A stretch of DNA of 64,000 nucleotides from Mesorhizobium sp. WSM3626 (GCF_000513935.1 NZ_AZUY01000001.1:6552-70551), one strand, 5' to 3'. Counted from the first letter of the stretch, positions 1 through 9,332 are shown. Translations and numbers: made by a program. Notes: generated by a model from the sequence alone, not told the origin.

Positions 1-42
1 GAAGCCGCTCCAGCAGCCCAGGGTCAAGTGTTTCGATGGCAT
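1..42 (-). CDS. Partial CDS, N-terminus of an unknown protein
   Basis: An ATG follows the stop of the neighbouring SDR gene directly (TGAATG), and the frame stays open to the window edge, giving MPSKHLTLGCWSGF. The tight junction implies translational coupling in one operon. The N-terminus resembles DUF1446/AtuA-type proteins from memory, but 14 residues cannot decide this. Confidence 0.4.
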   Translation of the reverse strand, partial: MPSKHLTLGCWSGF

Positions 43-825
43 TCACCGGTTCGCCCCGATCACCGACTGCTCCTGGTCGATCACCGCACCGGTCATCGGC
101 CCGGCCGCGTCGGAAAGCAGGAAGACGGCGAGGTTGGCGATATCCTCCGGCCTGAGCAGCCGGCCAAAGGGCTGCGCGGCATTGGCGGCGTCGAGCCAGC
201 CCGGGCCGTTGCCCAGCGTCTCGGCCTGCATGATGCGTTCGGCCGGCGTGTCGGTCCAGCCGACATTGATGCCGTTGACGCGGATGCGGTCGAAGCGGTG
301 GGCGTTGGCGGCATTCTTGGTCAGCGTCGCCAGCGCGCCCTTGGTGGCGGAATAGACGGCAAGCTCCGGCGAGCCGCAATGGGCGTTGATCGACAGGATG
401 TTGACGATCGCCCCGCTTTGGCCGCGCTTCTTCATGTCGGCGATCGCGGCCTGCATCAGGAAGAAGGGTGCGCGCGCATTGACCGCGAACAGCGCCGCCC
501 AGTCGTCCAACGACGCGTCGAGAAACGAGGCGCGGTCGGTCAGACCGGCGGCGTTGACCAGGCCGTCGATGCGGCCGAAGTGGGAAACGCAGAAATCCAC
601 CAATCGCGCCGGGGCGGAAGGGTCGGAGAGATCGGCCGGAACGATCACGGTAGGAACGCCCAACCTTGAAATCGCTCCCGCTGCTTCGGCGCCGCGCAGT
701 TTGTCGCGGCCGGTAATCACCAGGCCTTCAGCGCCGGAGCGCGCAGCCGTTTCGGCGATCGCCCGGCCTATGCCTTGCGTGGCTCCGGTGATCAAAATCA
801 CCTTGCCGTCGAGCCTGGTCTCCAT
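43..825 (-). CDS. SDR family NAD(P)-dependent oxidoreductase
   Basis: A 260-residue classical short-chain dehydrogenase. The nucleotide-binding TGATQGIG motif lies at residues 14-21, NAAG follows near residue 90, and the catalytic pair is in YSATK near residue 158, with Ser in the preceding NILSIN segment. The C-terminus has the usual LSDAAGPMTGAVIDQEQ ending. The start is preceded by a GGAGGA ribosome site. The gene is transcribed away from the RpiR regulator and is coupled to a further downstream gene. The substrate is unknown; the RpiR and Gfo/Idh neighbours suggest a polyol or sugar derivative. The family is certain, the substrate is not. Confidence 0.93.
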   Translation of the reverse strand: METRLDGKVILITGATQGIGRAIAETAARSGAEGLVITGRDKLRGAEAAGAISRLGVPTVIVPADLSDPSAPARLVDFCVSHFGRIDGLVNAAGLTDRASFLDASLDDWAALFAVNARAPFFLMQAAIADMKKRGQSGAIVNILSINAHCGSPELAVYSATKGALATLTKNAANAHRFDRIRVNGINVGWTDTPAERIMQAETLGNGPGWLDAANAAQPFGRLLRPEDIANLAVFLLSDAAGPMTGAVIDQEQSVIGANR

Positions 826-853
826 TCCTCCTCCCGGAACAAAGTTTCTATTT

Positions 854-867
854 TTTGAAATATGGAA
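854..867 (-). promoter_or_regulatory. Candidate RpiR operator upstream of the SDR gene
   Basis: The 14-mer TTTGAAATATGGAA (plus strand) lies about 30 bp upstream of the SDR start. A 12/14 match (TTTACAATATGGAA) lies the same distance upstream of the rpiR-like gene. Sharing one A+T-rich motif in these two promoters suggests that the RpiR protein controls both. Confidence 0.4.
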
Positions 868-903
868 CGATAATTCCCGGTAGTCAATTGTGCCAGCAGC
901 GCC

Positions 904-1797
904 TCATGTGCCGCGTCGCGCGGCGACGCCTTGGACCAGCGCCATGCCGACCGCCAGCGATGCCGCCAGCGAGCGGAAACCGGCGAAGTCGGATTCCACC
1001 ACCTCCAGCCAGCTGTCCGAGAGCCGGATCAGCGGGGAGAAGGTGCTGTCGGTGATGGTGACGATGCGGGCCTTGCGCTCATGCGCCACCGCCACGAGGT
1101 CCGGCGTGATCGAATTGTAGGGGCTGAAGGAGACCGCCAGCACCGCATCCTGCCTGCCGATGCAGCCGACCTGGTCGAGCGCGGAGGAGCCGACATTGTC
1201 GACCAGCACATTGCGTACGCCTTGCTGCGAAAGCGTCAGCGACAGATAGGTGGTGACGGGGAAGGCGCGCTTGGAGCCGATGACGTAGATCAGGTCCGCT
1301 TGTGCCAGCGTCCCTACCATCTTCTCGAAGCTTTCGACATCGAAGCCGCTTTCGATGCGGCCGAGCGAGGCCTGCGAGGCGCCGACCATGCCGTGCAGGA
1401 AATGCAGGGCGGCGTTGGGCTCGGCTTCGGCGCGCGGCTCGCCGCGTCCTTCCGGCCAAGATCCCTTGACATGGTCCTTGAACAGGCCCTGGAAATCGGA
1501 AAAACCGGAATAACCGAAGATCTGGGCAAAGCGCACCAGCGTCGAGGGCTGGACGCCGGCCTGCGCCGCCACCTGGGCGATGGTGCCGAGCGCCACCTCG
1601 CTCGGATGCTGCCACAGGAAGATCGCCACCTGGCGCAGGCGCTTGGGAAAATGCACCGTGCCGGAAGACAGCACGGCGCGCAGCTCCTCATAGTTTCGCG
1701 GCTGTATATAGCCAAGCGCCGCCAGGGAACGCCCGCGCTTGCGCGTCGCGGCCTCCTTGGCACTCGATCGTCCGGATGGTTTTCTCGCCCCGCTCAT
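904..1797 (-). CDS. MurR/RpiR family transcriptional regulator
   Basis: A 297-residue regulator. An N-terminal RpiR helix-turn-helix covers roughly residues 35-110, with the typical GVQPSTLVRFAQIFGYSGF recognition segment. A SIS sugar-phosphate-binding domain covers roughly 140-270 and contains VIGSKRAF and VSFSPYN. Members usually sense a phosphosugar and control its catabolic genes. The gene lies between a minus-strand SDR gene and a plus-strand Gfo/Idh gene, so it probably governs this sugar locus. Residues 1-30 are basic and poorly conserved. The effector cannot be read from the sequence. Confidence 0.93.
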   Translation of the reverse strand: MSGARKPSGRSSAKEAATRKRGRSLAALGYIQPRNYEELRAVLSSGTVHFPKRLRQVAIFLWQHPSEVALGTIAQVAAQAGVQPSTLVRFAQIFGYSGFSDFQGLFKDHVKGSWPEGRGEPRAEAEPNAALHFLHGMVGASQASLGRIESGFDVESFEKMVGTLAQADLIYVIGSKRAFPVTTYLSLTLSQQGVRNVLVDNVGSSALDQVGCIGRQDAVLAVSFSPYNSITPDLVAVAHERKARIVTITDSTFSPLIRLSDSWLEVVESDFAGFRSLAASLAVGMALVQGVAARRGT

Positions 1798-1824
1798 GAA
1801 TTCAGGCTAGCGCGATACGATCGT

Positions 1825-1838
1825 TTTACAATATGGAA
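1825..1838 (-). promoter_or_regulatory. Candidate RpiR operator upstream of the regulator gene
   Basis: TTTACAATATGGAA sits about 27 bp upstream of the regulator start. It matches the motif in front of the downstream SDR gene at 12 of 14 positions. Autoregulation is inferred, not shown. Confidence 0.4.
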
Positions 1839-1906
1839 ATTGGAAATCCTGTTCGAAGCGATGTCTTGGAGAGGAATGTAAACGGTTCAAAGTTGGCGCT
1901 CTACGA

Positions 1907-1938
1907 GGCCCCCTCTGTCCGGCAGGACAGAGGGGGCC
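1907..1938. repeat. Short palindromic repeat of the CCCCCTCTGTCC family
   Basis: A perfect inverted repeat with 14-bp arms and a 4-bp loop (ggca). It lies between the regulator and the Gfo/Idh gene, 39 bp before the latter's start. The same arm recurs at 17942-17971 and forms the ends of the larger elements at 31185-31371 and 55066-55236. Confidence 0.85.
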
Positions 1939-1976
1939 GCCGTAGAACTCGACGGGGATAGCCAGGAGGAGAAAAC

Positions 1977-3161
1977 ATGGTCTACGCAACATCGGATGGA
2001 TCGACGCGCCAGCGCCTGCGGGTCGGTATGGTCGGCGGCGGCCGCAATGCCTTCATCGGCGCGGTGCACCGGCTGGCCATGCGCCTCGACGACCAGATCG
2101 CGCTGGTTGCCGGCGCGCTGTCGTCCGACCCGGACAACGCCGCCGCCTCGGCCGCCGAGATCGGCATCGCGCCGGAGCGCAGCTATGCCGATTACCGCGC
2201 CATGGCCAAGGCAGAGGCCGCGCGGCCGGATGGCATCGAGGCGGTCGTCATCGTCACGCCCAACCATCTGCACGCGCCGATCGCCACCGCCTTCCTCGAG
2301 GCCGGCATCGACGTGATCTGCGACAAGCCGCTGTCGACGACGCTCGGTGACGCAGAAGCGCTGGTGGCGCTGGCGCGCGCGAAAAAGCGCCGCTTCGTCG
2401 TCACGCTCAACAACACCGGCTACGCCATGGTCCGCCAGGCGCGCGAAATGGTGATGGCGGGCGAGCTTGGCCGAATCGTGTCGGTGCATGGCGCCTATAT
2501 CCAGGACTGGCTGACCAAGCCGATCGACGCCGACGGCCAGAAGCAGGCGGAGTGGCGCACCGATCCGGCAAGGGCAGGGCAGTCGGCGGTGCTGGCCGAT
2601 ATCGGCGTGCACGCCTTCAACCTGGCAAGCTTCATTTCCGGCCGCGAGGCCGAGACGGTGTCGGCCGACCTGTTCACCGCGGTGCCCGGACGCCGGCTCG
2701 ACGACAACGCCCATGTGTTGGTGCGCTGGACCGGCGGCGCGCGCGGCACGATCCTGGCCAGCCAGACATCGCCCGGCCACTACAACGATCTCTCCGTGCG
2801 CATCTATGGCGACAAGGCCGGGCTGGAATGGTCGGGCGCGCGGCCGGAGGAACTGCGCTTTTCCGTCCATGGCGAGGAAACCCGCACGCTGGTGCGCGGC
2901 GGCCATGGCTCGACGGCTGAATCCCGCCGCGTGTCGCGCATGCCGGCGGCACACCCGGAGGGCTATATCGAGGCCTTCGCCAATTTCTACCGCGACGCCG
3001 CCGATATCATCCGCGCCCACCGTTCTGGTGGCACGGTCGACCCGACGCGCGCGGCGCAGGTGCCCGACGTGATCGATGGCGCGCGCGGCGTGAAGTTCGT
3101 CGCCGCCGCGGTGGAGTCGAACGCGGCCGGCGGGGCGTGGACGGCGGCACGGTTTGGGTGA
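1977..3161 (+). CDS. Gfo/Idh/MocA family oxidoreductase
   Basis: A 394-residue NAD(P)-dependent sugar or polyol dehydrogenase-like protein. The N-terminal Rossmann segment reads VGMVGGGRNAFIGAVHR, and the CDKP motif near residue 118 supplies the catalytic Lys typical of the family (EKP in most members). The C-terminal Gfo/Idh alpha/beta domain includes ADIGVHAFNLASF near residue 210. The ATG follows a strong AGGAGG ribosome site. The locus has an RpiR regulator and an SDR next door, which fits oxidation of inositol-like or other cyclic polyols, but the exact substrate is unknown. Confidence 0.93.
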   Translation: MVYATSDGSTRQRLRVGMVGGGRNAFIGAVHRLAMRLDDQIALVAGALSSDPDNAAASAAEIGIAPERSYADYRAMAKAEAARPDGIEAVVIVTPNHLHAPIATAFLEAGIDVICDKPLSTTLGDAEALVALARAKKRRFVVTLNNTGYAMVRQAREMVMAGELGRIVSVHGAYIQDWLTKPIDADGQKQAEWRTDPARAGQSAVLADIGVHAFNLASFISGREAETVSADLFTAVPGRRLDDNAHVLVRWTGGARGTILASQTSPGHYNDLSVRIYGDKAGLEWSGARPEELRFSVHGEETRTLVRGGHGSTAESRRVSRMPAAHPEGYIEAFANFYRDAADIIRAHRSGGTVDPTRAAQVPDVIDGARGVKFVAAAVESNAAGGAWTAARFG

Positions 3162-3197
3162 GGTCACTCCAAGCCCAGTCCAGGAATTGGAACGGAA

Positions 3198-5834
3198 TTA
3201 GCCGGCGACGGACAACCGGCGAGATAGAACGAATCTTCTCAGTCCGTCGGAATCCAAGGGCTGCCCGAAGGCATAGCCTTGCAGAATGTCGCAGCCAAGC
3301 GCTTTAAGCAGTCGGGCGTGCTCCATCGTCTCGACACCCTCCGCTATGATCTCGATGCCGAGGGATTTGCCGATTTCGATGATCGACGACACGACTTGTC
3401 TCTGCTGGGGCGAATTCACAATTGGATCGACCAACTGGCGGTCTATCTTCAGGCGGCGAGGCTGCAATTTGAGCAGACTGACGATTGAGGCGTAGCCGGT
3501 GCCGAAATCGTCGATTTCGATGTCGATGCCGAGTTGCTTGATCTGCTCGACGTTCCATGTGACCAGGTCATCGTTGTCGTCGAGGAAGATGGATTCGACG
3601 AGCTCAAAGGAGAACGTTCCCTTCCTAATGTTGAGATCTCGCAAACTCGCTATGAGTTGCTCATCGTGAAGGCGCCGTGCCGAAACGTTGACTGACACGC
3701 GCGGAACGCCAATCTTCTGCGCGGACCATGCTTCGAAATCCAAAAGCGATTGCTGCAGGATTTTCTGGTCTATTATCGAGACGACGTTCAGTTCTTCAGC
3801 GGTCTTCAGGAAAACGTCGGGTGTTAGAATGCCCTTCTCAGGGTGGTTCCATCGCGCCAGCGCTTCAACTCCCACGATCTCCCGCGTCCTGGCGCTAAAT
3901 TGAGGCTGGTAGAATACGATGAATTGATTTCGTTCGAGGCCGGCGAGAATTTCGTCGGCAATTCTTTTCGTGTTGACGATTTCGCTTTGCAACTCGCCGC
4001 TGAAGAATTCATGCCGGTTGCGGCCACGTCTCTTTGCCCGGTAGAGGGCGATATCGGCATTCACCAGCAGCTGTCTGGTTTCGGCGCTCGTACCGTCGTC
4101 GATTGCAATTCCGACGCTGACGCCAAAACGGCACTGGTGACCGTGGTAATAAACGGGCCTGCGCATCTCTTCGATAATGCGGTCCGCGAGCGCGGCCGCC
4201 TGGGCATCGTCATCGTCTATCGTGCAGAGCACGATGAATTCGTCTCCTCCAACCCGAGCGACGAAACCTCGATCGCCGACGTTGGACTTGAGAACGGATG
4301 CCGCATGCACCAGCATCGCGTCGCCCGCTGCGTGGCCGAGCGTATCGTTGATGTGCTTGAAGCGGTCCAAATCGACGTGAAGCAGTGCGGCATGGCCGCC
4401 GTTCAGCCTGGCCTTTGCCGCGTAATCATCCAGTACCTGGTCCAGGTAGCGCCGATTGGGCAAATCCGTCAGCGAATCGTGCATGGCGACATGTTCCGTG
4501 CGCGCCTTGGCAGCTTCGAGTTCCCCATTTTTCGACTCGGCCAGCTGTTTTGCGCGAACCAAATCGGTGTTCAGCATTACATCGGACGTCACGTCCCATT
4601 CGGCCCCCACCATTCGTGGCGAATTGTTCGCGGTCTCGTAAAAGATCGCCCTGGACCGGACGTGGCGAATTTCGCCGCCTGGACGAACAACCCGGTATTC
4701 CGATGAATATGTGCCTCGTCCGGTCACGGCACTTTCGAAGTCTGTAAGCGCCCGAGGCAGATCGTCGGGATGAATGGCCCCGGCCCAGTCGGAATATCCG
4801 CGCTGTCCGCCATCAGCCTCCCTGCCATATATCTCGTTGACGCGATCGTCCCAAGCAAGATGGTTGGTTTCGAGGTCGTGTTCCCAAACGCCGATGGCCG
4901 AGGCCTCCAGGGCAAGTTCCAGCCGTCGCGACAGCCGATTCAGTTCCCAGTAGTTTCGCTGCCTTTCATTGATCAAGCGGCCCGCCGCCAGGAAGGGAAT
5001 CAAAATCAGCGCCGCTGCTGCCGCCATGAGCGCCCGGAGCCGCCAGGCGTTGGCGGGCGTGGCGGGCCAACCGCCCTTGGGAACCGCAGCGATCTGCCAG
5101 GAGCCCGATGGAAAAAGAACGTCGGCCGTCACAGGATCGCTTTTGACAACCTGTTCGTCACCGAAGAACCGCAGTCCTTTCGTGCCAAGGGCGTCATTGC
5201 CGATGAGGGCTATGTCGATCCCGAGCTCCTTGTCGAGAAGACCGCTTGCCTGGTAGAGGCGCTGCACGTCGACGACCGCGGAAACGATGCCCCAGAACCG
5301 TTCGGTGTTGCCCGCGCTTTTAACGAACACCGGAAATCGGCCGATGAAGGCCTGCCCTCCCTGCGCCAGATCGACCGGGCCGGCAAGAATGAGCTTGCGC
5401 TCGTCGCGCGCACGCAACGCCGCCGCACGCTGCTGGTCGTTATTGCGGTAGTCGAGGCCGATAGCCTTCTCGTTGCCGGCCATCGGGTACATCAAGGAAA
5501 TGACCAGGTCGGGCGCGCCGGCAATGTTGCGAAGCTGGGACTCTTCGTTGAACAGTCTGCTGGCAAGCTCAGTGAAACGTTGCTGTCCCATGTAGGGTTC
5601 GGTCGTGACTGCCGCGACCAGCCCTCGCGCCAGCTGAAGGTTGCCGTTGATCTTCCCTTCGAGCTTGGCGCGAACGACATTAACCTTGGCCAGGACGTCC
5701 GCGCGGGCAACCTGATCCGAAACGATCTTGTTTTGGTGGTCGGCGAGCACCGCGCAAACGGCAATAACCACAACCGCGATCGCCACCGGAATCCTTGCCG
5801 GTGAAAAGACGCCCGCCTTAACGCGGGCGATCAT
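3198..5834 (-). CDS. CHASE-PAS-GGDEF-EAL cyclic-di-GMP signalling protein
   Basis: About 878 residues. A membrane anchor near residues 10-30 is followed by a periplasmic CHASE-type sensor domain, a second membrane helix near 260-285, a PAS domain (around 300-425), a GGDEF domain with intact RVGGDEF, and an EAL domain with VEALARW, DDFGTGYAS and IIAEGVE. Both the synthase and phosphodiesterase active sites look intact. No RxxD inhibitory site precedes GGDEF. It probably links an external ligand to c-di-GMP level at the inner membrane. The ATG at 5834 is chosen; an in-frame TTG at 5852 is possible, and neither has a good ribosome site. It is monocistronic. Confidence 0.92.
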   Translation of the reverse strand: MIARVKAGVFSPARIPVAIAVVVIAVCAVLADHQNKIVSDQVARADVLAKVNVVRAKLEGKINGNLQLARGLVAAVTTEPYMGQQRFTELASRLFNEESQLRNIAGAPDLVISLMYPMAGNEKAIGLDYRNNDQQRAAALRARDERKLILAGPVDLAQGGQAFIGRFPVFVKSAGNTERFWGIVSAVVDVQRLYQASGLLDKELGIDIALIGNDALGTKGLRFFGDEQVVKSDPVTADVLFPSGSWQIAAVPKGGWPATPANAWRLRALMAAAAALILIPFLAAGRLINERQRNYWELNRLSRRLELALEASAIGVWEHDLETNHLAWDDRVNEIYGREADGGQRGYSDWAGAIHPDDLPRALTDFESAVTGRGTYSSEYRVVRPGGEIRHVRSRAIFYETANNSPRMVGAEWDVTSDVMLNTDLVRAKQLAESKNGELEAAKARTEHVAMHDSLTDLPNRRYLDQVLDDYAAKARLNGGHAALLHVDLDRFKHINDTLGHAAGDAMLVHAASVLKSNVGDRGFVARVGGDEFIVLCTIDDDDAQAAALADRIIEEMRRPVYYHGHQCRFGVSVGIAIDDGTSAETRQLLVNADIALYRAKRRGRNRHEFFSGELQSEIVNTKRIADEILAGLERNQFIVFYQPQFSARTREIVGVEALARWNHPEKGILTPDVFLKTAEELNVVSIIDQKILQQSLLDFEAWSAQKIGVPRVSVNVSARRLHDEQLIASLRDLNIRKGTFSFELVESIFLDDNDDLVTWNVEQIKQLGIDIEIDDFGTGYASIVSLLKLQPRRLKIDRQLVDPIVNSPQQRQVVSSIIEIGKSLGIEIIAEGVETMEHARLLKALGCDILQGYAFGQPLDSDGLRRFVLSRRLSVAG

Positions 5835-6013
5835 ACTGGCGAAAAAAGCCAATAAAGCGATGTTCCCTGTGCTTCTCAGGCCCTCTGGTCGAGCCTCATC
5901 AAGAGAATATTAGTTCGCAATAACTTAATTTTGACCTTCACAATCTTTAAAAATTTTCCGCCTTCGGAGACTGCTGCGCGGAGAACGCACACCAGAACCT
6001 GCCAAATACGAAA

Positions 6014-6862
6014 CTAGTGGCTGTCGAGCTTCTTCTGGGCGATCCGATACGTCCCGACGCCGCGCTTGGTTGCCCCGATTGAATAGGCCATCGGAATCTT
6101 GGGAGCGTTTTCGGGAAGGCCGTACATATCCTTGCCGGCCCTTACCGCGAATGAAAAGTGCTGCCAGGACACTGTGTCGTGCTCATTGAGGAAATCAAGC
6201 GTCAGGCCCGCGGCGATCAAGGCGTTCACCACGTCGCTGATCGGATGAATCCATTCATAGTAGCGAGGATGCTTCAAGGTGCGCTCATCGCCGGTGTAGG
6301 TTAGCTTCTCGTTCCAGACGAGCGGTCGCGCTACAGGCGTTCGCCAATCGTCCTTCAACTCGAGCGCAGCAGCCTTGCGATTGCACTGGAACATCAAGGG
6401 ATGCCCTTCGGCCATATAGAGCCGGCCGCCGGGCCGCAGAAGATCCGCCACCACCCGGGCCCAGCGGAAGACATCGTCAAGCCAGTTCACCGATCCCCAA
6501 GTAACGTAGACGATGTCATAGGTCCGGTCGAGCGCTTCGACAGCCTCGTATAGTGGCGCTTCCACGAAGCGAACGTCGCTGCCCGCCTTGGAGGCGAAAA
6601 CTCGCGCCGCGGCTATCGCCCTTGGTGAAAAGTCCAGGCCGGTCACACTGCCCGCGCCGAGATTCCTGAGGCTGATCGTGTCGAGCCCGATGTGGCACTG
6701 CAGATGGACGATGTCCTTGCCGAATAAGTCACCAATCTCGCGCGTTTCCAGCTCATAGAGATTGGATCCACCAGCCAGCACGTTCTCGATACGATAGCTG
6801 CCGGTTCTGTCGGTCGCGTGCAGTTCGGCCCGATCGTCCCAATTCAGGAGGTTCGCATCCAT
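6014..6862 (-). CDS. Class I SAM-dependent methyltransferase
   Basis: About 282 residues. SAM-binding motif I is recognisable in the segment HIGLDTISLRNLGAGSVTGLDF, followed by an acidic residue region and VYVTWGSVNWLDD. Such proteins transfer a methyl group from SAM, but the acceptor is unknown; small-molecule acceptors are usual. The internal ATG at 6862 starts the conserved MDANLLNWDDRAELH region; an upstream in-frame ATG at 6901 would add 13 residues without a better ribosome site. It stands alone between the c-di-GMP gene and the Nudix gene. Confidence 0.85.
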   Translation of the reverse strand: MDANLLNWDDRAELHATDRTGSYRIENVLAGGSNLYELETREIGDLFGKDIVHLQCHIGLDTISLRNLGAGSVTGLDFSPRAIAAARVFASKAGSDVRFVEAPLYEAVEALDRTYDIVYVTWGSVNWLDDVFRWARVVADLLRPGGRLYMAEGHPLMFQCNRKAAALELKDDWRTPVARPLVWNEKLTYTGDERTLKHPRYYEWIHPISDVVNALIAAGLTLDFLNEHDTVSWQHFSFAVRAGKDMYGLPENAPKIPMAYSIGATKRGVGTYRIAQKKLDSH

Positions 6863-7139
6863 GAACGGTTCCAAACTGTCCCCCGATCTCAGCCGCGGCA
6901 TGGTAAACAGCTGGTTAACGTAGATTGCAGTGAGCGGGCGTGCACGTCAATCCCAGCGCCTTGCGATGTGTCGCAACTGGCAGGGTAACTGGCGCGGTCA
7001 TCGCAGATGCGGTGCCCGGTGCCACTTCCGCCGGTACGTATCGCGCATGCCGATGGCGCACTGGGACGGGGCGACGAAGTTTGAGGACGACAGCCAATCT
7101 CCCGCTCCTAGGGGTGGTTGGCAGCTTATCGCGACCGCA

Positions 7140-7604
7140 TCAGGCCGCCCCTAACTGCCCTGCCAGATCCGTCAACATCGGGCGCTGGCCCTTCAGGATC
7201 TTCACCTCGGCTTCGGCCAACGTGAACCAACCGGCTCTGTCGACCTCCGGGAATTCCTTCATCCTTCCGGACCTCGGCGGCCATTCCATGGTGAAAATGT
7301 TGCTCTTCATAGTGGCCACGTCGATGTCGGCCTCGACGGACCAGGCCATGACGATCTTGCCGCCCGGTTGCCGGTAGTCGCCAAGGCGCGCGAAGAGGCC
7401 TTCGACCTTTATACCGAGCTCTTCCTCGGCCTCGCGTCGTGCCGCCGCCAGTTCGTCCTCACCCTCGTCGACAAGGCCCTTCGGGATCGACCATGCGCCA
7501 TCGTCCTTCTTCGCCCAGAATGGGCCGCCGGGATGGACCAGCAGCACCTGGATGCTATTACCGCCGCGGCGATGGATCAGCAGGCCCGCGCTGCGTTTTG
7601 CCAT
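7140..7604 (-). CDS. NUDIX hydrolase
   Basis: 154 residues. A complete Nudix box (Gx5Ex7REUxEExGU) runs from Gly in PKGLVDEGEDE to REAEEELGI around residues 40-65. The N-terminal AGLLIHRRGGNSIQVLLVHPGG strand and the later WSVEADID are typical of small ADP-ribose or (d)NTP pyrophosphohydrolases. Substrate specificity cannot be derived. The 277 bp upstream, toward the methyltransferase gene, hold no gene that I can support. Confidence 0.92.
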   Translation of the reverse strand: MAKRSAGLLIHRRGGNSIQVLLVHPGGPFWAKKDDGAWSIPKGLVDEGEDELAAARREAEEELGIKVEGLFARLGDYRQPGGKIVMAWSVEADIDVATMKSNIFTMEWPPRSGRMKEFPEVDRAGWFTLAEAEVKILKGQRPMLTDLAGQLGAA

Positions 7605-7786
7605 GTTTGCACGTCCGTTTGCGGCACTGGTGCGAAGCCGGCCGATCCTGCGTTGACCATTGCCGACCTTGCACCGGGAAATTGCGACGCTATGTCAGTC
7701 GCGTCTGCATTGCACCTCATGCGCGAGTCCGGCAATCTGATAATATCGTTTTTGGGGCGGCGTCGAAAGTCAGGTGAGGCGTCTGA

Positions 7787-8320
7787 ATGCAGCTGGGTCT
7801 GATCGGCTACTACAGCGACTTCGTGGTCTATCCCCTGGTGATCGCCATATTGGGCGTGGCCGGGCTGATCGAGGCCGGAGAGGAAAGCGCGCCGGACTGG
7901 ATCGGCACGGCGCTGATCTGCCTTGGCCTGTGGACGCTGATCGAATACGTCCTGCACCGGTTCGTGCTGCACCACGTCCCCTGGATCCGGGACCTGCACG
8001 ACCGTCACCATGTCGAGGAGCGCAGCCCGGTGGGCACGCCCACCTGGCTCAGCCTCGGGGTGCATGCGCTGGTGGCGTTCCTGCCTGTCTGGATGGTTTC
8101 GGACTTCGCGACCGCCAGCGCGGTGAGCTGCGGGTTGATGCTGGGTTACCTCTGGTACATCAGCGTCCACCACATGATCCATCACTGGCATCCGGCCCAT
8201 GCGAGCTATCTCTATACGCTCAAGCGCCGCCACGCGGTGCATCACCATATCGACGACAACGCCAATTTCGGCGTGACGTCGATATTCTGGGACCGGATTT
8301 TCGGCACCGCGCGGCTTTGA
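7787..8320 (+). CDS. Sterol desaturase / fatty acid hydroxylase family membrane protein
   Basis: 177 residues with several hydrophobic segments and clustered histidines: HRFVLHH near 60, HDRHH near 72, HHMIHHWH near 125 and KRRHAVHHH near 145. These are the di-iron ligands of the fatty-acid hydroxylase superfamily, which oxidises lipids or carotenoids at the membrane using O2. It is shorter than eukaryotic sterol desaturases and closer in size to bacterial carotenoid or lipid hydroxylases. The substrate is unknown. Confidence 0.88.
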   Translation: MQLGLIGYYSDFVVYPLVIAILGVAGLIEAGEESAPDWIGTALICLGLWTLIEYVLHRFVLHHVPWIRDLHDRHHVEERSPVGTPTWLSLGVHALVAFLPVWMVSDFATASAVSCGLMLGYLWYISVHHMIHHWHPAHASYLYTLKRRHAVHHHIDDNANFGVTSIFWDRIFGTARL

Positions 8321-8382
8321 CGTGGGTCTTTCGACAGGCCACCTACATCATTTGCGGTCCGCCGTGCGGTCGAGCGATGAAA

Positions 8383-8766
8383 TTAAGCCGAGCGATCTGG
8401 CCAGAATAACCAGATGAGCGCGGCGGCCATCAGAATCCAAATTCCGACGATGAATGCGAGACCGCCGCGGCTGGTCGGTTTGGATCGGCGAATGGCCTCC
8501 GCGCGAAACTCCGCCATCAGATCGGCGGGGATCAACTTCACAGCAAGCAGGATGCCGATTGGTACGATGATCAGGTCGTCCAAATATCCAAGTACGGGAA
8601 TGAAATCGGGTATCAGATCGATAGGACTGAGCGCGTAGGCGGCGACCGCGCCGGCGGCAAATTTGGCGTACCAGGGAACGCGAGGATCGCGGGCGGCCAG
8701 CCACAAGGCTACCACATCGCGCTTGATGGCCTTCGCCCATTGCTTTGCCTTGTAAAGGATAGTCAC
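8383..8766 (-). CDS. YkvA family protein (DUF1232)
   Basis: 127 residues. The hallmark DUF1232 core PWYAKFAAGAVAAYALSPID with LIPDFIPVLGYLDDLIIVP lies at residues 32-75, and a C-terminal hydrophobic helix follows near 100-122. It is a small inner-membrane protein of unknown function. It converges with the fatty-acid-hydroxylase-like gene. Confidence 0.9.
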   Translation of the reverse strand: MTILYKAKQWAKAIKRDVVALWLAARDPRVPWYAKFAAGAVAAYALSPIDLIPDFIPVLGYLDDLIIVPIGILLAVKLIPADLMAEFRAEAIRRSKPTSRGGLAFIVGIWILMAAALIWLFWPDRSA

Positions 8767-8996
8767 ACGGCAACTCTCTTCTTATGGGACCCCGCACCAT
8801 AGGTCTCTCGCTTGTTAGCTTCGATTATTGCAACGATGTCCACGATCCGCAAACTGATCCGCTACCCCTGAAAGTGTAGGGGGGCGTCTCTCCCGCTTCC
8901 GCTGATCCCTGAACTCGTCGAGAATTCGGTGCAATTCCGGCGTCATTGTCATGGTAGTCGGCTCCAGATAGATTGCGTGGGGGACAGGGGCCGAGA

Positions 8997-9329
8997 ATGC
9001 TTCCGACATTGTCGCATTGGCATGCGCCTCGTCGCCATGGGAGGCTGAAATGGGCGGCTCTTTTCGCACCGTTCATCCTGCTGTCTGGCTATATCGTTTA
9101 CGGTTTTATCGGTATCCAGATCGACTCGCCGCTTTCCGCCGTTAGACATTTCGCCGCGTTCCCGAACTGTGCCGCCGCCCGCGCCGTCGGTCTTGCCCCT
9201 GCGCGCAGAGGACAGCCCGGCTATTGGCCAACGCATGATGCCGACAAGGACGGCATCGCCTGCGAGCCCTGGCACGGGGAAAGCGCCAGCGGCGTCAAGG
9301 TCCACCGCTACTGGCGCACCGGCAGGTAA
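8997..9329 (+). CDS. Excalibur calcium-binding domain protein
   Basis: About 110 residues. A membrane-spanning or signal segment (LKWAALFAPFILLSGYIVYGFI) near residues 18-40 is followed by a C-terminal excalibur domain: FPNCAAARAVGLAP, then GYWPTHDADKDGIACEPW. The DxDxDGxxCE loop is the predicted Ca2+ site and the two Cys should form a disulfide. Such domains occur on exported nucleases and surface proteins; no nuclease domain is present here. The ATG at 8997 follows an AGGGG-like ribosome site; an upstream TTG at 8973 is the alternative. Confidence 0.8.
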   Translation: MLPTLSHWHAPRRHGRLKWAALFAPFILLSGYIVYGFIGIQIDSPLSAVRHFAAFPNCAAARAVGLAPARRGQPGYWPTHDADKDGIACEPWHGESASGVKVHRYWRTGR

Positions 9330-9332
9330 TCC

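Noticed and set aside
6915..7139. Short frames between the methyltransferase and Nudix genes
   Set aside because: Arginine-rich translations on both strands without start signals.
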